Assembly: GCA_017640605.1 (NCBI GenBank)
Contig: JAEPQH010000003.1
Location: 124,001-188,000, forward strand
Reading direction: 5' to 3'
Origin: Balneolaceae bacterium
GTDB lineage: Bacteria > Bacteroidota > Rhodothermia > Balneolales > Balneolaceae
DNA: 64,000 nt
Both the position numbers and the translations under genes were made by a program. Below, one piece after another: positions 44,407 to 53,143 of the stretch; within the stretch, counting starts at the first letter, position 1; each line of letters opens with the position of its first letter. The notes under the pieces were generated by a model. The model was not told the DNA's origin. It saw only the letters and a program-made list of their open reading frames with translations, and made no database searches.

Positions 44407-44446
44407 AACACTTGAACACTTGAATACTCGAACACCCGAACACTAT
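44407..44446 (-). repeat. Degenerate 8-bp repeat in reverse orientation
   Basis: AACACTTG twice, AATACTCG, AACACCCG and a partial AACACTAT. Read on the minus strand these are CAAGTGTT/CGGGTGTT units, degenerate versions of the GGGGTGTT array lying head-on to it. Confidence 0.75.
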
Positions 44447-44447
44447 A

Positions 44448-45344
44448 TCACCAAAGCATCATCTTCATGCAAAAAACACTACCACCGCTTTTTAAGTACT
44501 CTTCGGTGTTAAATTCATGAACGATAAAGCCGAGTTCTTCGAGTTTAGCATTTACCTCGGTACAGCCTTTTTGAATCATTACATTTTTACCGTCCGGGCA
44601 GGTAGCGTTGCAAGCGAATAAGTCTTCGGCTTCGTGCTGATTCGCTTCAATCACAGTTGGAAAAATTGCCCGAATTTTTGCAAGTCCGTCGGCGGTAAAT
44701 GCCGGAGGATATATCAAACATGTTTCTTCATTAAGAATGCACAAACAGGTATCGAGGTGATAGAATTTTTCATTCACCAACTCGAGGGCTATAACCGGAG
44801 TGTCTAAAGTTTCAGAAATATGATCATACACTTCCGAACTCGAACGATAACCGTAACCGCCCCAAATCAGGCGTTTTTTGAAATGCCAAATAGCATCACC
44901 CATCCCCTCAAAATCCGTAAACTGAGTTTCATCAAGATGAATTACGTTGTATGAGCTTTCTTCGTACACTTTTTCGATATGAGGTACTTCTCCTTTTCGC
45001 TCAGGAGCATGCATCACACTCATAATCACTTCTTTTGTGCCATCAGCTTTTATATTTGGCAGACTTTGATTGGCACAAAAAACCATGTCGGGGTACTCGG
45101 GCTGTGGGGCAACTTCATGCACATAAAATCCCAGCTTTTTGTAGGCATCCCGAAGCCGGTTCCACTCGGCAGTTGCTTCTTCTTTGTTGATGTCGCCGAT
45201 ATGACCTTCCATATGTGGATTAATAACATATTTGACATCAAAGTATTTAGGATGCACCACCATTACTTTACCCGGTGCCGGCATATCTTCAAGATCAGCA
45301 AATGTAAAATCAAGCTGATCTGAATGCGTGATTACTCTTCTCAT
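44448..45344 (-). CDS. Amidinotransferase-fold hydrolase (arginine deiminase/DDAH-like)
   Basis: 298 residues of the guanidino-group-modifying beta/alpha propeller fold. Catalytic residues readable: DMVFCANQSL near residue 86, His in KFYHLDTCLCIL near 195, and the C-terminal Cys in GGSVFCMKM near residue 292. The family includes arginine deiminase, DDAH and amidinotransferases; length and layout fit a DDAH-like enzyme acting on arginine or methylated arginine, but the substrate is not proven. No arc operon genes nearby. Confidence 0.85.
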   Translation of the reverse strand: MRRVITHSDQLDFTFADLEDMPAPGKVMVVHPKYFDVKYVINPHMEGHIGDINKEEATAEWNRLRDAYKKLGFYVHEVAPQPEYPDMVFCANQSLPNIKADGTKEVIMSVMHAPERKGEVPHIEKVYEESSYNVIHLDETQFTDFEGMGDAIWHFKKRLIWGGYGYRSSSEVYDHISETLDTPVIALELVNEKFYHLDTCLCILNEETCLIYPPAFTADGLAKIRAIFPTVIEANQHEAEDLFACNATCPDGKNVMIQKGCTEVNAKLEELGFIVHEFNTEEYLKSGGSVFCMKMMLW

Positions 45345-45504
45345 TCAGTGTTTTGAATTAAATGTGTGTTGATAAAAATTTGGCTCCGTTATCGGAACAA
45401 GATGAGAGTGAAGTGATAGGATGCTAAGAATACGAATAAAACCAAGTGATTTTCCATCTCTAAATTCAATGGCAATCACATTCTCCCTATATTTAAGCTC
45501 GCTC

Positions 45505-45512
45505 TAACTTTG
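45505..45512 (+). promoter_or_regulatory. Candidate -7 promoter box of ddl-nadK
   Basis: TAACTTTG matches TAnnTTTG 12 bases before the ddl ATG, which would give a very short leader. No -33 box recognised. Confidence 0.3.
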
Positions 45513-45524
45513 TAAAAATTACAG

Positions 45525-46715
45525 ATGAATCAAAAAAATCTGATTATAGCCTTTGGGGGCGTTTCTCCCGAACACGAAGTATCGGTATTAACAGCCATGC
45601 AGGTTTTTTCTGCACTTGAAAATTCCAGCTATAACTTAGTTCCGTTATATATCACAAAATCAGGACATTGGCTGGGTGGTGATGCACTTTCAAATCTGGA
45701 AAATTACAAAGATCTGAACACACTTGAATCGATGTGTTATCCCGTTTCCTTTACTAAAAGCGAGATGGGAATTACACATTTAACCGAGCAAGGAAATTTT
45801 GGCTTATTCAAAAAACCGATTTCAGTTCCGGTTTACGCTGTTGTTTGTGCTTTCCACGGCAGTGAAGGCGAAAATGGTGCATTTCAGGGAATCTGCGAGC
45901 AATACAATATTCCTTATACGGGAAGTGGAGTGTTAGCTTCGTCGGTTGGGATGGATAAAGTAAAAGCCAAACAATTGTGCGAAGCGAATCAGATTCCGGT
46001 TACCTCAAGTTTAGATTTTTACGAAAGTGATTGGGAGCAACATCAGGAAACAATTCTTAATGAAGCAGCACTGCTTGAATTTCCTCTCGTCGTTAAACCC
46101 TCTTCATTGGGAAGTAGTATTGGCGTAAAAAAAGTAGATACCAAAGAAGAGCTCATTGAAGCTGTAGAAATTGCCTTCCGCTACGACGCCCATCTGTTGG
46201 TTGAGGTTGCCATTAATCCTCTTATGGAAATCAACTGCTCTGTGCTTGGAACTTCTGAAACGTGTCGCGCAAGTGTATGTGAACGCCCACTAGGCAGTAT
46301 GGAGACACTTTCATTCGAAGATAAATATCAACGTGGCGGGGGCGCTGAAAAAGGAATGGCTTCCGCAGATCGTGTAATTCCGGCAGATATTTCGCCTGAG
46401 CTAACCGATCAAATTCGGTCGATGGCTGTGCATACCTTCAAAACCTTTGATGCCTCCGGGGTTGCGCGACTCGATTTTCTGGTAAATGCTGATACCGAAG
46501 AGGTCTATTTTAACGAGATAAATACCATACCGGGTTCTTTTTCTTTTTATTTATGGGAAAAATCTGATCTTAGTTTTGCTGGATTAGTGAACGAACTCAT
46601 TGATATTGCATTAAAGAAGCATCAAGCTAAAAACGGTCGTATTCGCAGTTATGAAACCAATTTGCTAAGCGAAAAAGCAGCTACAGGCATAAAAGGGTTA
46701 AAAGGCAGTAAATGA
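45525..46715 (+). CDS. ddl: D-alanine-D-alanine ligase
   Basis: Makes the D-Ala-D-Ala dipeptide of peptidoglycan precursors from two D-Ala and ATP. IAFGGVSPEHEVSVLTAMQV is the N-terminal signature, CAFHGSEGENGAFQG the second, ATP-grasp residues follow (PLVVKPSSLGSSIGVKK) and FNEINTIPGSFSFYLWEKS carries the metal and substrate residues. SFEDKYQRGGG holds the Tyr of the omega loop typical of D-Ala rather than D-lactate ligases. 396 residues, slightly longer than E. coli DdlB. ATGA overlap with nadK. Confidence 0.95.
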   Translation: MNQKNLIIAFGGVSPEHEVSVLTAMQVFSALENSSYNLVPLYITKSGHWLGGDALSNLENYKDLNTLESMCYPVSFTKSEMGITHLTEQGNFGLFKKPISVPVYAVVCAFHGSEGENGAFQGICEQYNIPYTGSGVLASSVGMDKVKAKQLCEANQIPVTSSLDFYESDWEQHQETILNEAALLEFPLVVKPSSLGSSIGVKKVDTKEELIEAVEIAFRYDAHLLVEVAINPLMEINCSVLGTSETCRASVCERPLGSMETLSFEDKYQRGGGAEKGMASADRVIPADISPELTDQIRSMAVHTFKTFDASGVARLDFLVNADTEEVYFNEINTIPGSFSFYLWEKSDLSFAGLVNELIDIALKKHQAKNGRIRSYETNLLSEKAATGIKGLKGSK

Positions 46716-47602
46716 CCGCCACCACATTAAATATCGGGGTAATTGCGAATCCTCAAAAGTATGAGGTGAAGTCGGTATTCAAAACGGCGTTAAAATGGGC
46801 CGAGTCTAAAAAAGTGACTCTATACGTTTCGCAATCGATATGTGAATTGTTGAAGCCCAAAAAATCTCAAAATTTGATTCTCACCGAAAGTGATGAAGAC
46901 ACCATTCAGCAAGCCGATATTTTAGTAGTTATGGGTGGTGATGGTACTATTCTATACACTGCGCGCATCTCCAAAAACAATCCCAAACCGGTGCTTGGGG
47001 TAAATAGTGGTCGATTAGGATTTATGACCAATACTCAAAACGAGGATCTTGTAGAAGCGCTGGAACTTGTAAGAACCGGAAATTATAAACTCGACCGCCG
47101 GCATTTTCTAAAGGCCACAACTAGTAACGGGAGCGAATTTTTTGCTTTAAATGAATTTCTGTTTACCCGAACAGATTCAACCTCGATGATCAATATTTCA
47201 GCGGAATATGATGGGCATCCGATCAACACCTATTGGGCGGATGGTTTATTAGTTGCATCTCCAACAGGATCAACGGCCTATAATTTGTCTTCAGGTGGAC
47301 CGATTGTAGCGCCCGGTTCCGGAGTGATTTTGCTTACACCTATTAATCCACATACGCTTACTACAAGGCCGCTGGTGGTAAGTGCAGATAAAGCGCTCAC
47401 AATAAAGGTGGATCAACAACCGAGTAATATTTTGTTTTCGTATGATGGTGTAGTTGAAGAAATCGATGCATTGCCATTTAGTGTGCAAATTCAAAAATCA
47501 AAACTAGCCTTTCCACTCATTCAACTCCCTGATCAAAATTATTTCGATACCCTCCGCAAAAAACTCATGTGGGGACAGGATTCTAGAAGATTGAAGAATT
47601 AG
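46712..47602 (+). CDS. nadK: NAD kinase
   Basis: Phosphorylates NAD+ to NADP+ with ATP. The GGDGT motif is present as VVMGGDGTILYTAR near residue 73, followed by VNSGRLGFMTN, the YWADGLLVASPTGSTAYNLS segment and GPIVAPGSGVILLTPINPH, all family landmarks. 296 residues. Start overlaps the ddl stop by 4 bases, so it is co-transcribed with ddl. Confidence 0.96.
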   Translation: MTATTLNIGVIANPQKYEVKSVFKTALKWAESKKVTLYVSQSICELLKPKKSQNLILTESDEDTIQQADILVVMGGDGTILYTARISKNNPKPVLGVNSGRLGFMTNTQNEDLVEALELVRTGNYKLDRRHFLKATTSNGSEFFALNEFLFTRTDSTSMINISAEYDGHPINTYWADGLLVASPTGSTAYNLSSGGPIVAPGSGVILLTPINPHTLTTRPLVVSADKALTIKVDQQPSNILFSYDGVVEEIDALPFSVQIQKSKLAFPLIQLPDQNYFDTLRKKLMWGQDSRRLKN

Positions 47603-47648
47603 AGAATATAGAATGTAGAATCTGGAATTATTCTACATTCTATATTCT
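47603..47648 (+). repeat. 19-bp perfect inverted repeat after nadK
   Basis: AGAATATAGAATGTAGAAT (47603-47621) and its exact reverse complement (47630-47648) around an 8-base loop, beginning right after the nadK stop and followed by more TATTCT repeats. No T tract, so it may stop or stabilise the transcript as a long hairpin. Confidence 0.85.
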
Positions 47649-47730
47649 GTATTCTATATCTTCATCACGAATACATAAAAGCGGAATAGCTTAAACACGA
47701 ATTTCAAACTTAAAACTCAATTTTAGTTCC

Positions 47731-48687
47731 ATGAAAGTAACAGTAGTAGGAGCCGGCGGTAATGTAGGGTCAACCGTTGCATTAAGCGTAGCACAAAGAG
47801 ACTTTGCAAAAGAAGTAATTGCTCTCGATTTAGAGCGAAAAGATGGTGACAAAACGTTTTATCCATCAAAAGGTCGCGCACTTGACCAATGGCAGGTTTC
47901 ACCCATCGATTTGTTTGATACTCGCGTAAAAGGAACCACCGACTATGCAGATACCGCAAACTCTGATGTTTGTGTGATTACAGCTGGTGTTCCACGTCGT
48001 CCGGGTATGAGCCGAGACGATCTGCTTTCCATCAATGCGAATATTGTTGAGAGCGTGACAAAAGAGCTTGTAAAGTATTCTCCGGACACCATCATCATTG
48101 TTGTTTCTAATCCTTTGGATGTAATGGTACAAGTGGCAAAAGATGCTTCCGGCTTGCCATACGAAAAAGTGATGGGAATGGCCGGAATTTTGGATACTGC
48201 ACGCTATCGTGCATTTATTGCCGAAGAAATTGGCGCTTCTCCAAAAGATATTCAGGCGATGTTAATGGGTGGCCATGGCGATACGATGGTTCCACTACCT
48301 CGCTTTACCACTGTTTCAGGGCTACCAATCTCTCACTTTATTTCTGATGAGCGCTTAAATGAAATTGTTGAGCGAGCTAAAAAAGGTGGCGGAGAATTAG
48401 TTGGTTTGATGGGAACCTCTGCCTGGTATGCGCCAGGTACTGCAGCTGCTCAAATGGTGGAGGCAATATTATTGGATCAAAACCGTATTTTCCCGGTATG
48501 TGCTCACATTGATGGTGAGTTCGGGATCGATGACTTGTATATCGGTGTTCCTGTAATGCTTGGCAAAGGCGGTATTAAAAAAGTAATTGAAGTTGCGCTT
48601 ACTGATGATGAGCAAGAACTTCTAAACAATTCTGCGAACCATGTTCGTGGAACATTAGATGCCTTCAAGGCGCTAATGAATAAATAA
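47731..48687 (+). CDS. mdh: Malate dehydrogenase
   Basis: 318 residues, NAD-dependent enzyme of the TCA cycle in the LDH-like subgroup. VVGAGGNVGSTVALSVAQRD is the Rossmann glycine loop; substrate-binding Arg residues are in GVPRRPGMSRDDLL; VSNPLDVMV and catalytic His in MGGHGDTMVPLPR are intact. The Arg-Arg pair in the loop argues for malate over lactate. Own transcription unit, with a terminator behind it. Confidence 0.96.
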   Translation: MKVTVVGAGGNVGSTVALSVAQRDFAKEVIALDLERKDGDKTFYPSKGRALDQWQVSPIDLFDTRVKGTTDYADTANSDVCVITAGVPRRPGMSRDDLLSINANIVESVTKELVKYSPDTIIIVVSNPLDVMVQVAKDASGLPYEKVMGMAGILDTARYRAFIAEEIGASPKDIQAMLMGGHGDTMVPLPRFTTVSGLPISHFISDERLNEIVERAKKGGGELVGLMGTSAWYAPGTAAAQMVEAILLDQNRIFPVCAHIDGEFGIDDLYIGVPVMLGKGGIKKVIEVALTDDEQELLNNSANHVRGTLDAFKALMNK

Positions 48688-48730
48688 TAAGTAAACAACG
48701 AGGACTAAGGTTCTCACTACTTGCATTTTA

Positions 48731-48762
48731 ATCCCTCGTATCTTTGATGCGAGGGATTTTTT
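48731..48762 (+). terminator. Intrinsic terminator after mdh
   Basis: ATCCCTCG pairs with CGAGGGAT (8 bp, extended by ATC/GAT inside) followed by six T. It reaches the stop codon of the convergent vapC. Confidence 0.9.
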
Positions 48763-49150
48763 ATTCAGCCAATTTGAGAGGCAAGTGCTTCGCAATTAGA
48801 TTAAAATCTCTGTCACTTGCTAACAATGATTTATCGTTTTCGATGCAATAAGTGGCAATAATTACATCTATAGTTTTTCGGATAGTGACCCCGTTCTTTC
48901 TGAGACTTCGGAAATTTTCGGCGGATTGAAGCGCACAAGTTTTACCTAGTACTTCAAAAGTGGTTAATTCTGATAAGAGATTCTTTGCTATAGCAAAATC
49001 CGTATCCGATCTGAAGCCTTGAAGAACTTCGGTTATAATTATATCGAGAATCTCAATTTCACCTTCAGCAAGTAACTGATCCAATCGATTGGTTTCTTTT
49101 GATTTGATCCCATTGAAATAATCGATCCAAACACAGCTATCAACTATCAT
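48761..49150 (-). CDS. vapC: VapC-type PIN-domain toxin
   Basis: About 129 residues from the ATG at 49150. PIN-domain ribonuclease: first Asp in MIVDSCVWIDYFNG, acidic residues in the middle (EILDIIITEVLQGF) and a final acidic cluster in SLLASDRDF, giving the Mg-binding site; VapC toxins cut tRNA or rRNA. Overlaps the antitoxin by 11 bases. The longer frame to 49171 is not needed. Flanked by the mdh terminator. Confidence 0.88.
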   Translation of the reverse strand: MIVDSCVWIDYFNGIKSKETNRLDQLLAEGEIEILDIIITEVLQGFRSDTDFAIAKNLLSELTTFEVLGKTCALQSAENFRSLRKNGVTIRKTIDVIIATYCIENDKSLLASDRDFNLIAKHLPLKLAE

Positions 49151-49343
49151 CGACGTCAGTTCGCATCGCATTCAAATCACCAGACCATGTCAATTTCCCG
49201 CGATAGTCTCTTATTTTTTGCTGATTAATCCGATCCAGTAATAATTTAAGACCTTCGTTCACCGCTTCTTTTTTAGTTTTGAACGCACCTTTCTCAAGAA
49301 CCTGATCCATCAATTCGTCTTCTATTTCAATATTTGTTCTCAT
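49140..49343 (-). CDS. vapB: VapB-type antitoxin
   Basis: 67 residues: MRTNIEIEDELMDQVLEKGA is the ribbon-helix-helix N-terminus of VapB-like proteins, EAVNEGLKLLLDR the following helix, and the C-terminal tail with GKLTWSGDLNAMR would wrap the toxin. Overlaps vapC by 11 bases. A palindromic site lies upstream for autoregulation. Confidence 0.85.
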   Translation of the reverse strand: MRTNIEIEDELMDQVLEKGAFKTKKEAVNEGLKLLLDRINQQKIRDYRGKLTWSGDLNAMRTDVDDS

Positions 49344-49347
49344 GATT

Positions 49348-49375
49348 TGTGTATGAATTTATAATATTATACACA
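49348..49375 (-). promoter_or_regulatory. Candidate vapBC operator
   Basis: TGTGTAT and ATACACA are a perfect 7-bp inverted repeat 14 bases apart; between them TATAATATTATA (49360-49371) is a 12-bp perfect palindrome. Directly upstream of vapB, where the RHH antitoxin would bind. Confidence 0.5.
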
Positions 49376-49434
49376 TTGAGTATTCAAATTCCTATTCAAA
49401 AACCTTATATACCTATCAAACTAAATTTCTAGAA

Positions 49435-50415
49435 ATGAACACCATCAAATGGGGAATAATCGGTTGCGGGGCAGTTTGTGAGGTAAAGAGCGGTCCGGGA
49501 TTCCAAAAAGCGCACAACTCGGAATTGGTGGCGGTTATGCGCCGAGATGCAGAAAAAGCTCGAGATTTTGCTAATCGCCATGGTGTTCCAACTTGGTATT
49601 CCGATGCTTCGGCATTGATCAACAACCCGAACGTAAACGCCATTTACATCGCGACACCACCAAAGCATCATTTAGATTATGTTCGATTGGCGGCTAAATC
49701 CAGCAAGCCAATATATGTAGAAAAACCAATGGCACGAACCTATGCCGAATGCCTCGAAATGATCGAAATTTGTGAATTGGCAGTTGTTCCTCTTTTTGTG
49801 GCGTATTACCGGCGAAGATTACCCTACTTTTTAAAAGTAAAAGAGATATTGGATTCAGGAGTTATTGGCACCCCAACCGGCATTTCCTTAACGCTGCATA
49901 AATCCCCAAAGCCAAATGACAATGATCCCAATACAAACTGGCGAATTAATCCCGAAATTTCAGGTGGTGGTTATTTTCATGATCTAGCTTCGCATCTATT
50001 TGATTTGCTGGATTTCTTATTTGGGGATATTACCTCCGCAAACGGAACTACCGATTCAACCATCATTGATAATCCTGCCCAAGATCGAGTCATCGCAAAA
50101 TTTACCTTTGCTTCAGGACTTAGCGGCACAGGAAACTGGGATTTCACCGTTTCTGAAAATCAACGTCGTGATAACGTGGTGATTGAAGGTACTGCCGGAC
50201 GAATGAGCTTCGCCACATTTAATGGAGAAGCTCCGATTGTAGTAGAAACCCAATCAGAGAAAAAGGAATATCATCTTCCATATCCGGCCCACGTTCAACA
50301 ACCGCTCATTCAATCCATTGTAGATGAGCTCCGAGGCGTAGGTACCTGCCCCAGTACTGGTCAAACAGCAGCGAGAGCAAATTGGGTGATGGGTGAGGTT
50401 TTAAAGATTAATTAA
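49435..50415 (+). CDS. Gfo/Idh/MocA-family oxidoreductase
   Basis: 326 residues. N-terminal NAD(P)-binding Rossmann fold: KWGIIGCGAVCEVKSGPGFQ and AIYIATPPKHHLDYVRLAA; EKPMARTYAE carries the catalytic-region Lys of the family. The C-terminal sheet domain binds the substrate, usually a sugar or inositol. No sugar-transport genes nearby; substrate unknown. Tail overlaps the convergent NYN gene by 4 bases. Confidence 0.9.
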   Translation: MNTIKWGIIGCGAVCEVKSGPGFQKAHNSELVAVMRRDAEKARDFANRHGVPTWYSDASALINNPNVNAIYIATPPKHHLDYVRLAAKSSKPIYVEKPMARTYAECLEMIEICELAVVPLFVAYYRRRLPYFLKVKEILDSGVIGTPTGISLTLHKSPKPNDNDPNTNWRINPEISGGGYFHDLASHLFDLLDFLFGDITSANGTTDSTIIDNPAQDRVIAKFTFASGLSGTGNWDFTVSENQRRDNVVIEGTAGRMSFATFNGEAPIVVETQSEKKEYHLPYPAHVQQPLIQSIVDELRGVGTCPSTGQTAARANWVMGEVLKIN

Positions 50416-51218
50416 TGCCTATTCACCAGCACTATATTTTCAGCTACTAGTCCCTTGTCATTTTCAACAATATCGAATTCGAAAATATAGTCCCGATTGG
50501 GAAGATGATTCATATCCAAGCCTTCCTCAAATTGTGAAATGTGTGCAAACACAGTTTTAAACGGGGAGTCTTCATCACGGGAATCGGTAACCCATAGCAG
50601 GTCACTGAAATCGGTGAGAAAGCGCATGAACCCATAGCCATCGTGGGTAGAAAAATCGTAGCAAATTCCTCGCACTCGCGATCCCGGCTTTCCCCAAGGA
50701 TAAGGTGTATCAATAGGTAATAATCCAGGAATCAAATAGCCCGAAACATACGAATCGGCTACTTTTTTTAGCGCCATTGACACATGCTCAAAGCCAATTA
50801 CTTCCACTTTACAACCTTTATTTTGTAAAGCGTTAACCACACTTACATAACTGCCGTTGCTGGTAAGCAATACAATTTTGTGTAAATGTTCGGAGTGTAC
50901 CATCATATCCACTGCCATGTCCATATCGATGGTAGATTTCGTAATCTTTTCGCCCGTCTCATGATTGTTGTAGGTAATAAGCGGCTTCTCCATCACTTTG
51001 TATTCGAAATCCCGAAGCATATCACAAAAACGCTGGGTTTTCTTACGGTAATCATGATCGTTTTGCAGGCGTTCTTCATCGTAAGAAAGGTATACATTAA
51101 GACGGGAAGCAGCACCGCCACAACGACTTGCAAATTTTCTCAGCACGTCGTATCTCATTCCGTATCCACCGTTCATCGTTACGTTTACGGCATCAACATA
51201 AATCCCAATTCGTCCCAT
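50412..51218 (-). CDS. NYN-domain (PIN-like nuclease) protein with C-terminal cold-shock domain
   Basis: About 268 residues from ATG 51218 (MGRIGIYVDAVNV). The N-terminal NYN fold has acidic residues in YVDAVN, then KSTIDMDMAVDMMVH and VLLTSNGSY, the metal-binding positions of LabA/DUF88-like nucleases. A C-terminal segment (about 200-265) reads as a cold-shock OB fold: GICYDFSTHDGYGFMRFL (KGYGFI-type RNP1) and VFAHISQFEEG (RNP2-like), ending NDKGLVAENIVLV. This couples a putative ribonuclease with an RNA-binding domain. An alternative start upstream (51263) lies in the flippase gene. Minus-strand run with flippase, aroQ and HIT. Confidence 0.78.
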   Translation of the reverse strand: MGRIGIYVDAVNVTMNGGYGMRYDVLRKFASRCGGAASRLNVYLSYDEERLQNDHDYRKKTQRFCDMLRDFEYKVMEKPLITYNNHETGEKITKSTIDMDMAVDMMVHSEHLHKIVLLTSNGSYVSVVNALQNKGCKVEVIGFEHVSMALKKVADSYVSGYLIPGLLPIDTPYPWGKPGSRVRGICYDFSTHDGYGFMRFLTDFSDLLWVTDSRDEDSPFKTVFAHISQFEEGLDMNHLPNRDYIFEFDIVENDKGLVAENIVLVNRH

Positions 51219-51240
51219 AATAAATAATAGTAATTCAAGA

Positions 51241-52713
51241 TTAGGCCTGCGTGCGTCGACCAATAATATTTCTAAGGCTCAAAACGCTGATCAATAGAAC
51301 AGACGCGATAAATAATAGTAGTGAAACGGCAATGTCTGAAAAATTTTGGTCAACTAAAAAAGGTTTTGCCAATATAGCCAAGGCGGTAATTGTAAGCACA
51401 CCAACTGCTTGAAGCTTCTTGTAAGGGATTTCCATTGCTCTATTGGCGTAAAAATAGATGAGTAAAGCCATCACAAAATAGCTAAGCAATGTAGCGGTGG
51501 CAGAGCCCATAATTCCGTAGAAAGGAATCAGAATTAGGTTAGCAATTACCGTAATCAAAGCTCCGATCAAGGTTATTTGCGCCAGTTTTTTTGTTTTGTT
51601 TTTGATGAAGATGCCGGCCGAAAAATTCACATACCAACCTTGAAACCAATAGGCAAACAGTAGTACCGGTACAATTGATAAACCAACCCAGTATTCTTCA
51701 CCTATTAACGAGGTGTTTAAAAATGGAATTCGGATTGCTACGATGTGATCTACAAAAAGGGCTACAAAAAGCACCATAATGGCAGCCGCAAAATTGAATA
51801 ACGAAAAAGCTTTGGCGAATAAATGAGGGGCGTCGGCATCGTCTGATTGACGCATAAAAAATGGTTGCCAAGCCATGCGGTACATTTGAACGAGCAACAA
51901 CATAAATACCGCCAATTTGTAGCAGGCATTGTAAATACCCACCAAATAATCCGCTGAAATACCTGCACCGTAAATGGTTTCGATTGCTTCAGGCGACATC
52001 CCTTTAATGAAAAACCGATCGAGCATTTCGTTAATTACATGCCCGATTCCTGCAGGTACAAAGGGCAATCCAAAAATCAATGCAGTTCGAAGGTGATCGG
52101 CATTCCATTTGCCGGAAAACTGTGGAATGGTAATGAGCCAAATCACTAGTGCAGTTACAATCGAGGCAATAAAATTGGAAATAAAAACGGCTTCGATTCC
52201 GTAATCCAATCCTAAAATCAGGTAGAAATTCAGTCCAATGTTAATGAGTACATTTCCGGTTTTTAGCGAGGCAAATGTGATGGCTTTTCGAACAAATCGA
52301 AGTTCCGCAAAGGGAACAATCGAAAGAGTATCAAACAGCAGAATTCCCAGCATTAATAGGTAAATATCTGAAGATTGCTCAATCCCTAAAAGTGGTGAAA
52401 CGACCGGCTGAATAATCCACATAATCACCACAAGCAACACAGAACTGCCGAGTAAGAAGAGCTGCAAGGTTTTGAAAAAACTCGATGATTGATCTCTGTC
52501 TTTAGCGTAGCGTAGATAAGCCGATTCCATCCCCATGGTAAAAATCACATTTAAAAAAGCGATGGCCGCATAAACTAAACCCACAATTCCATACGCTTCG
52601 GGATCGAAGATTCCGGTATAAAGAGGAACGAGTAGATAGTTTATAAAGCGGGCAAAAACGCTGCTTATGCCGTAAATGAGAGTGTCAGAAAAGAGTTCTC
52701 GAAGTTTACTCAA
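51241..52713 (-). CDS. Polysaccharide flippase (Wzx/MATE-like)
   Basis: 490 residues with about 14 membrane helices (FARFINYLLVPLYTGIFDPE at the start is a family signature; ISNFIASIVTALVIWLITIP; LLSYFVMALLIYFYANR). Predicted to export lipid-linked oligosaccharides. TTG at 52713 is the start, overlapping the aroQ stop by 8 bases. Distinct from the flippase fragment at the left window edge. Confidence 0.85.
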   Translation of the reverse strand: MSKLRELFSDTLIYGISSVFARFINYLLVPLYTGIFDPEAYGIVGLVYAAIAFLNVIFTMGMESAYLRYAKDRDQSSSFFKTLQLFLLGSSVLLVVIMWIIQPVVSPLLGIEQSSDIYLLMLGILLFDTLSIVPFAELRFVRKAITFASLKTGNVLINIGLNFYLILGLDYGIEAVFISNFIASIVTALVIWLITIPQFSGKWNADHLRTALIFGLPFVPAGIGHVINEMLDRFFIKGMSPEAIETIYGAGISADYLVGIYNACYKLAVFMLLLVQMYRMAWQPFFMRQSDDADAPHLFAKAFSLFNFAAAIMVLFVALFVDHIVAIRIPFLNTSLIGEEYWVGLSIVPVLLFAYWFQGWYVNFSAGIFIKNKTKKLAQITLIGALITVIANLILIPFYGIMGSATATLLSYFVMALLIYFYANRAMEIPYKKLQAVGVLTITALAILAKPFLVDQNFSDIAVSLLLFIASVLLISVLSLRNIIGRRTQA

Positions 52714-53143
52714 AATCAGTGGACAATAATTCTACCGCTTGTACGCCCAATTCATAGCTATGCACGCCAAACCCGGTGATGATTCCATGCATCACTTTTC
52801 CCGTTATGGATGTTTTGCGGAATTCTTCCCGTGCATGGATGTTGGAAATATGCACTTCTACTTTGGGTAATGTGATGGGTTCCAGTGCGTCTCGTATCGC
52901 GACCGAAGTGTGTGTATAGCCGCCAAAATTAGCAATTATTGCTTCGGTGCCGTCGCTTATTGCAGATTGTATTCTGTTGATTAACTCACCTTCTACATTA
53001 CTCTGGAAAAAATGGAACTCATGATTTTCAAAACGTTGCTTCAAGTTTTCGTTTAGGTCTTCTAATGTAGTAGAGCCATAAACTTCAGGATTTCTGGTGC
53101 CGAGCATGTTTAAATTTGGCCCATGTAATACTAGAATTTTCAT
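52706..53143 (-). CDS. aroQ: 3-Dehydroquinate dehydratase, type II
   Basis: 145 residues. Shikimate-pathway enzyme converting 3-dehydroquinate to 3-dehydroshikimate. KILVLHGPNLNMLGTRNPEV is the signature start (catalytic Arg and Asn), then the active Tyr in EVYGS and EVHISNIHAREEFR with the His/Arg. ATG is in an ATGA overlap with the HIT gene stop; the end overlaps the flippase by 8 bases. Confidence 0.97.
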   Translation of the reverse strand: MKILVLHGPNLNMLGTRNPEVYGSTTLEDLNENLKQRFENHEFHFFQSNVEGELINRIQSAISDGTEAIIANFGGYTHTSVAIRDALEPITLPKVEVHISNIHAREEFRKTSITGKVMHGIITGFGVHSYELGVQAVELLSTDFE

